Of a DNA stretch of 64,000 bases, positions 61,715 to 64,000 are shown piece after piece. Every line of letters starts with the position of its first letter. Position 1 is the stretch's first letter. Position numbers and translations under genes: made by a program. The DNA is from Pontibacillus chungwhensis BH030062. GTDB taxonomy: Bacteria > Bacillota > Bacilli > Bacillales > BH030062. The stretch covers positions 84,189 to 148,188 of the forward strand of contig NZ_AVBG01000010.1 of assembly GCF_000770675.1 (NCBI RefSeq). The letters are read 5' to 3'. Below the pieces are notes generated by a model. The model saw only the letters and a list, made by a program, of their open reading frames with translations, was not told the DNA's origin and searched no databases.

Positions 61715-61773
61715 GGGATTGCTCGGGGACTGCGAGACTCCCGCAGGAAAGCGAGTTGTCCCCGAGCAATCCC
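61715..61773. repeat. modular palindromic element, copy E9 (minimal form)
   Basis: Perfect 16-bp arms GGGATTGCTCGGGGAC (61715-61730) and GTCCCCGAGCAATCCC (61758-61773) enclose only TGCGAGACTCCCGCAGG and AAAGCGAGTT. The whole body (GAGACCCC, GAGGAGGCTC and so on) is missing, leaving the two ends of the core. Confidence 0.92.
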
Positions 61774-61888
61774 AAGCACTCTTAAACGCAGGCGGCCCCT
61801 TCCTGCTGAAATATCTCAACTTTAACCATTCCATATAAGGGGGCTATGGGACAAAATCAACACTAAACATTAACAGAGCCATTCAACA

Positions 61889-61932
61889 AAAAAACGAGTA
61901 TAAAACCCAAAATGGATTTCATACTCGTTTAG
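61889..61932 (-). terminator. terminator of lcfB
   Basis: On the minus strand AAACGAGTATGAAA / TTTTATACTCGTTT with a short imperfect centre, then TTTTTTG. Confidence 0.85.
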
Positions 61933-61959
61933 GACTTATTTGATTACTTCGATGCCGTA

Positions 61960-63495
61960 TTATTGCGTAACCCGGTCGCGTAGGTTCTTTCTTAGGATCT
62001 TACCAGTGGTGTTCTTTGGTAGTTCATCTAAGAATTCAATGACCGTTGGTAGTTTATACTTGGCTAAGTGCTCTCTACAGTAATCGAGTAACTGGTCCTC
62101 CGTAATCGTGTCATTTACTACTACAAAGGCTTGTACCGCTTCTCCGAGATTTGGATCTGGTGCGCCTACTACTGCGACTTCTGTTACGTTCGGGTGCTGA
62201 TATAGAACTTCTTCTACTTCACGCGGGTAGACGTTGTAGCCTCCGACAAGAATCATATCTTTCTTTCGATCAACGATGTAGAAGTACCCCTCTTCATCAA
62301 CTTTGGCCATATCTCCTGTATACAGCCAACCATCACGTAATGATACAGCTGTTTCTTCTGGGAGCTTGTAGTAGCCCTTCATGACGTTAGGTCCACGAAC
62401 AACAAGTTCTCCCACTTCTCCAACAGGAACCTCATCACCCAGTTCATCTACTACCTTATTTTCTACGTTCCAAATGTTTTGACCAATGGAACCGGCTTTT
62501 CTAGGACGATCGAGAGGATTGAAGCAGGTAACCGGTGAAGCCTCAGATAAACCATAACCTTCAGAAACAATAACTTGGAAGGCTTGCTCAAATTGCTTCA
62601 ACAGTGCCACAGGCATTGAGGCACCTCCTGAAATACACAAGCGTATACTTTCGAAATCTGTCTTGTGCGCCTCTCCTCCCTGAAGCAAATAGTTGTACAT
62701 CGTAGGCACTCCTGCAAACACAGTAGCCTTTTCATCCTTCGCCACCTTAAACACGTCCTCAGGAGAGAACCTTGGAAGGATCAAAACGGTCCCGCCATTC
62801 ATAAGAGGAGCGTTTAAGGCTACGGTGAAGCAAAATACATGAAACATAGGAAGAGTCGCAATGACTTTATCTTCAGGACTATACTTCAAGTAATCGGCCA
62901 CGTCTTTAGCATTAGAATAAACGTTCTTATGGGTAAGCATCGCTCCTTTTGGCTTTCCGGTTGTACCGGACGTATAGAGGATGATCGCAACGTCTTCATC
63001 GTCAATCGTCGGTCTCTCCAGTGAGAGTTCAGCTGTTCGCATCAACCCTGTAAACGATTTCATTTTATCGTTTAACAATTTCTGAGCATGTGAGACATCT
63101 GCCCCAGTGTCTCCCACGATATAGTGGTGAATCTCTGGAAAGTCTGAAGCCAAAGCCACGAACTTATCCATAAACAAATCCATTGTAATAACACCTTTTA
63201 CATCGCCATTCTTTAAAATGTACCGCATCTCTTCCACTGTATAAATCGGGTTAATTGGGATGACTGTAAGCCCCAAACGCAATGCCCCGTATAAGCCAAT
63301 TACATAATAGGGGCTGTTCCCCGATACGAGTGCAATGTGATCCCCTTTTTCATATCCTAACTCTTTCAAACTGGACGCAAACTTCGTAACTGCACCTTCT
63401 AACTCCATGTAGCTTGTTTTCTCACCTTGAAAAATATAAGCCGTCTTTGATGGATTCCCCTTTGCTGTTATCGACAGTTGATCACTTATGTTCAA
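61960..63495 (-). CDS. lcfB: long-chain fatty-acid--CoA ligase
   Basis: 511 residues of the AMP-forming acyl-CoA synthetase superfamily. It has the P-loop 'LYTSGTTGKPKGAMLTH' (about 172-188), 'SEGYGLSEASPVT', 'DGWLYTGDMAKVDEEGYF' and the C-terminal hinge 'DRKKDMILVGGYNVYP'. It activates fatty acids with ATP and CoA for degradation. TTG at 63495 is the start codon, 9 bp from GGGGAG. The FadR-type operator just upstream and B. subtilis lcfB regulation agree. By position it corresponds to yhfL. Confidence 0.93.
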   Translation of the reverse strand: MNISDQLSITAKGNPSKTAYIFQGEKTSYMELEGAVTKFASSLKELGYEKGDHIALVSGNSPYYVIGLYGALRLGLTVIPINPIYTVEEMRYILKNGDVKGVITMDLFMDKFVALASDFPEIHHYIVGDTGADVSHAQKLLNDKMKSFTGLMRTAELSLERPTIDDEDVAIILYTSGTTGKPKGAMLTHKNVYSNAKDVADYLKYSPEDKVIATLPMFHVFCFTVALNAPLMNGGTVLILPRFSPEDVFKVAKDEKATVFAGVPTMYNYLLQGGEAHKTDFESIRLCISGGASMPVALLKQFEQAFQVIVSEGYGLSEASPVTCFNPLDRPRKAGSIGQNIWNVENKVVDELGDEVPVGEVGELVVRGPNVMKGYYKLPEETAVSLRDGWLYTGDMAKVDEEGYFYIVDRKKDMILVGGYNVYPREVEEVLYQHPNVTEVAVVGAPDPNLGEAVQAFVVVNDTITEDQLLDYCREHLAKYKLPTVIEFLDELPKNTTGKILRKNLRDRVTQ

Positions 63496-63517
63496 AAAAG
63501 CCCACTCCCCTTCATCA

Positions 63518-63535
63518 TGAATGAATAGTCATTCA
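63518..63535. promoter_or_regulatory. FadR-type operator before lcfB
   Basis: TGAATGAATAGTCATTCA fits the Bacillus FadR box TGAATGAMTANTCATTCA at every position. It lies 22 bp upstream of the lcfB start, between promoter and ribosome site, so FadR would block transcription until acyl-CoA releases it. Confidence 0.88.
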
Positions 63536-63562
63536 TTTTTAAGTAAAAAAACAGTCACACTT

Positions 63563-63591
63563 ATTATAAAATACTGACAATTTTTGAGCAA
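63563..63591 (-). promoter_or_regulatory. sigma-A promoter of lcfB
   Basis: On the minus strand TTGCTC (63591-63586), 17 bp, TATAAT (63568-63563). The operator begins about 27 bp downstream of the -10. Confidence 0.72.
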
Positions 63592-63675
63592 GCCTATACT
63601 TCTCAATCTATAAGATTAAATGCCCTTTATAAGGGGGTATTGATTGAATAGAGAAAATAAGGAGGATGTATGGAT

Positions 63676-64000
63676 ATGAATCAAGAACAGCAAGCAAATG
63701 CTCAAACCCAAAGCAAAGAAGACTACGTTGACTTGAAAGTTGGCAAGCATGATTTGTTTTTTAAGAAGCCTTATCAAATCCTTTATACATTAAACGACTT
63801 TCTACTGGGCCTTTGGTTCCTGATCGGGAGTATATGCTTTTATTTTGAAGGGGCTGTTAAGACTTGGGGGGTTACATTATTTGTCTTAGGAAGCTTTCAA
63901 CTATTAATCAGGCCCTCTATTCGCCTGGCACACCGGATTCATTTAAAAAATGGTTCTAAGTCAATTGTTGGGGTAGGAGGCAAGCTCCTGCCCCTTTATC
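63676..64000 (+). CDS. YrhK-domain membrane protein, partial
   Basis: The first 108 codons of a gene that runs past the window end. 'FFKKPYQILYTLNDFLLGLWFLIGSICFYF' and 'VTLFVLGSFQLLIRPSIRLAHRIHL' (each recognised in part) give the YrhK-like domain with two membrane segments. The N-terminus is hydrophilic and Gln-rich. GGAGGATG is 10 bp before the ATG at 63676; the ATG at 63670 is 4 bp away and less likely. The function is unknown. Confidence 0.8.
   Translation, partial: MNQEQQANAQTQSKEDYVDLKVGKHDLFFKKPYQILYTLNDFLLGLWFLIGSICFYFEGAVKTWGVTLFVLGSFQLLIRPSIRLAHRIHLKNGSKSIVGVGGKLLPLY

Noticed and set aside
39451..61773. Insertion sequences
   Set aside because: No transposase is encoded in or near any element, and flanking target duplications are not evident by eye. 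Non-autonomous elements remain possible.

Overview
The window looks like the chromosome of a moderately low-GC, spore-forming member of the Bacillaceae, probably a Pontibacillus/Halobacillus-type lineage. The evidence is a complete gerPABCDEF spore-coat operon, ComK, AddAB, a FadR-type operator before a fatty-acyl-CoA ligase, strong GGAGG ribosome sites and many intrinsic terminators. From memory, the gene backbone runs in the same order as one segment of the Bacillus subtilis chromosome: yizC, ipi, yitT, yitS, a yisQ-type MATE pump, asnO, yisL, gerPA-F, yisB, addA, addB, a sipV-type peptidase, yhjE, yhjD, comK, yhfN, lcfB. The genus assignment is an inference. I see no rRNA, tRNA, IS element, prophage or CRISPR array.

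Layout. 1-5.2 kb: small conserved proteins, a proteinase-inhibitor-like lipoprotein, YitT and DegV. 5.3-12.4 kb: a secreted beta-propeller protein, a CoA-disulfide reductase fused to rhodanese, two very small basic proteins, a YppF-like protein, an SDR and an old-yellow-enzyme reductase. 13.2-26.3 kb: a maltodextrin/starch locus. On the minus strand it runs binding protein, two permeases, surface-anchored alpha-amylase, GH31 glucosidase, LacI-type regulator and GH65 maltose phosphorylase. A cyclomaltodextrinase is divergent from these, and three cre/MalR-like operators lie in the control region. 26.3-33.5 kb: MATE pump, asparagine synthase, YisL, RocD and PspC. 33.5-37.3 kb: an SDR and a three-gene membrane operon (DUF418, DUF2157, GDYXXLXY). 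37.4-39.4 kb: gerP. 40-50.9 kb: yisB-addA-addB, an MFS transporter, signal peptidase I and a TVP38 protein. 51-56 kb: YhjD-like, ComK, small unknown genes, an M48 protease and a SCO protein. 57-64 kb: a SulP transporter, a three-gene ABC transporter, LcfB and a partial YrhK-domain gene.

How the genes work together. The maltodextrin locus forms a pathway: extracellular starch cleavage at the membrane, uptake of maltodextrins, then intracellular hydrolysis and phosphorolysis. The transporter ATPase and the beta-phosphoglucomutase that the pathway would need are not in the window. addB-addA-yisB is a DNA-repair operon, gerP is one sporulation operon, and lcfB appears to be controlled by fatty-acid status.

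The most unusual content is non-coding. Four repeat systems fill nearly every long intergenic gap: (1) nine copies of a modular palindromic element of 60-370 bp with interchangeable internal hairpin cassettes; (2) GTGYCWGRCAC palindromes arranged with a 36-37 bp period, including a 12-copy array; (3) fields of CTTGAGYCR motifs spaced about 20-22 bp apart, one organised into a 227-bp higher-order repeat; (4) a 125-bp tandem repeat. There is also a candidate structured small transcript at about 53.8-54.0 kb.
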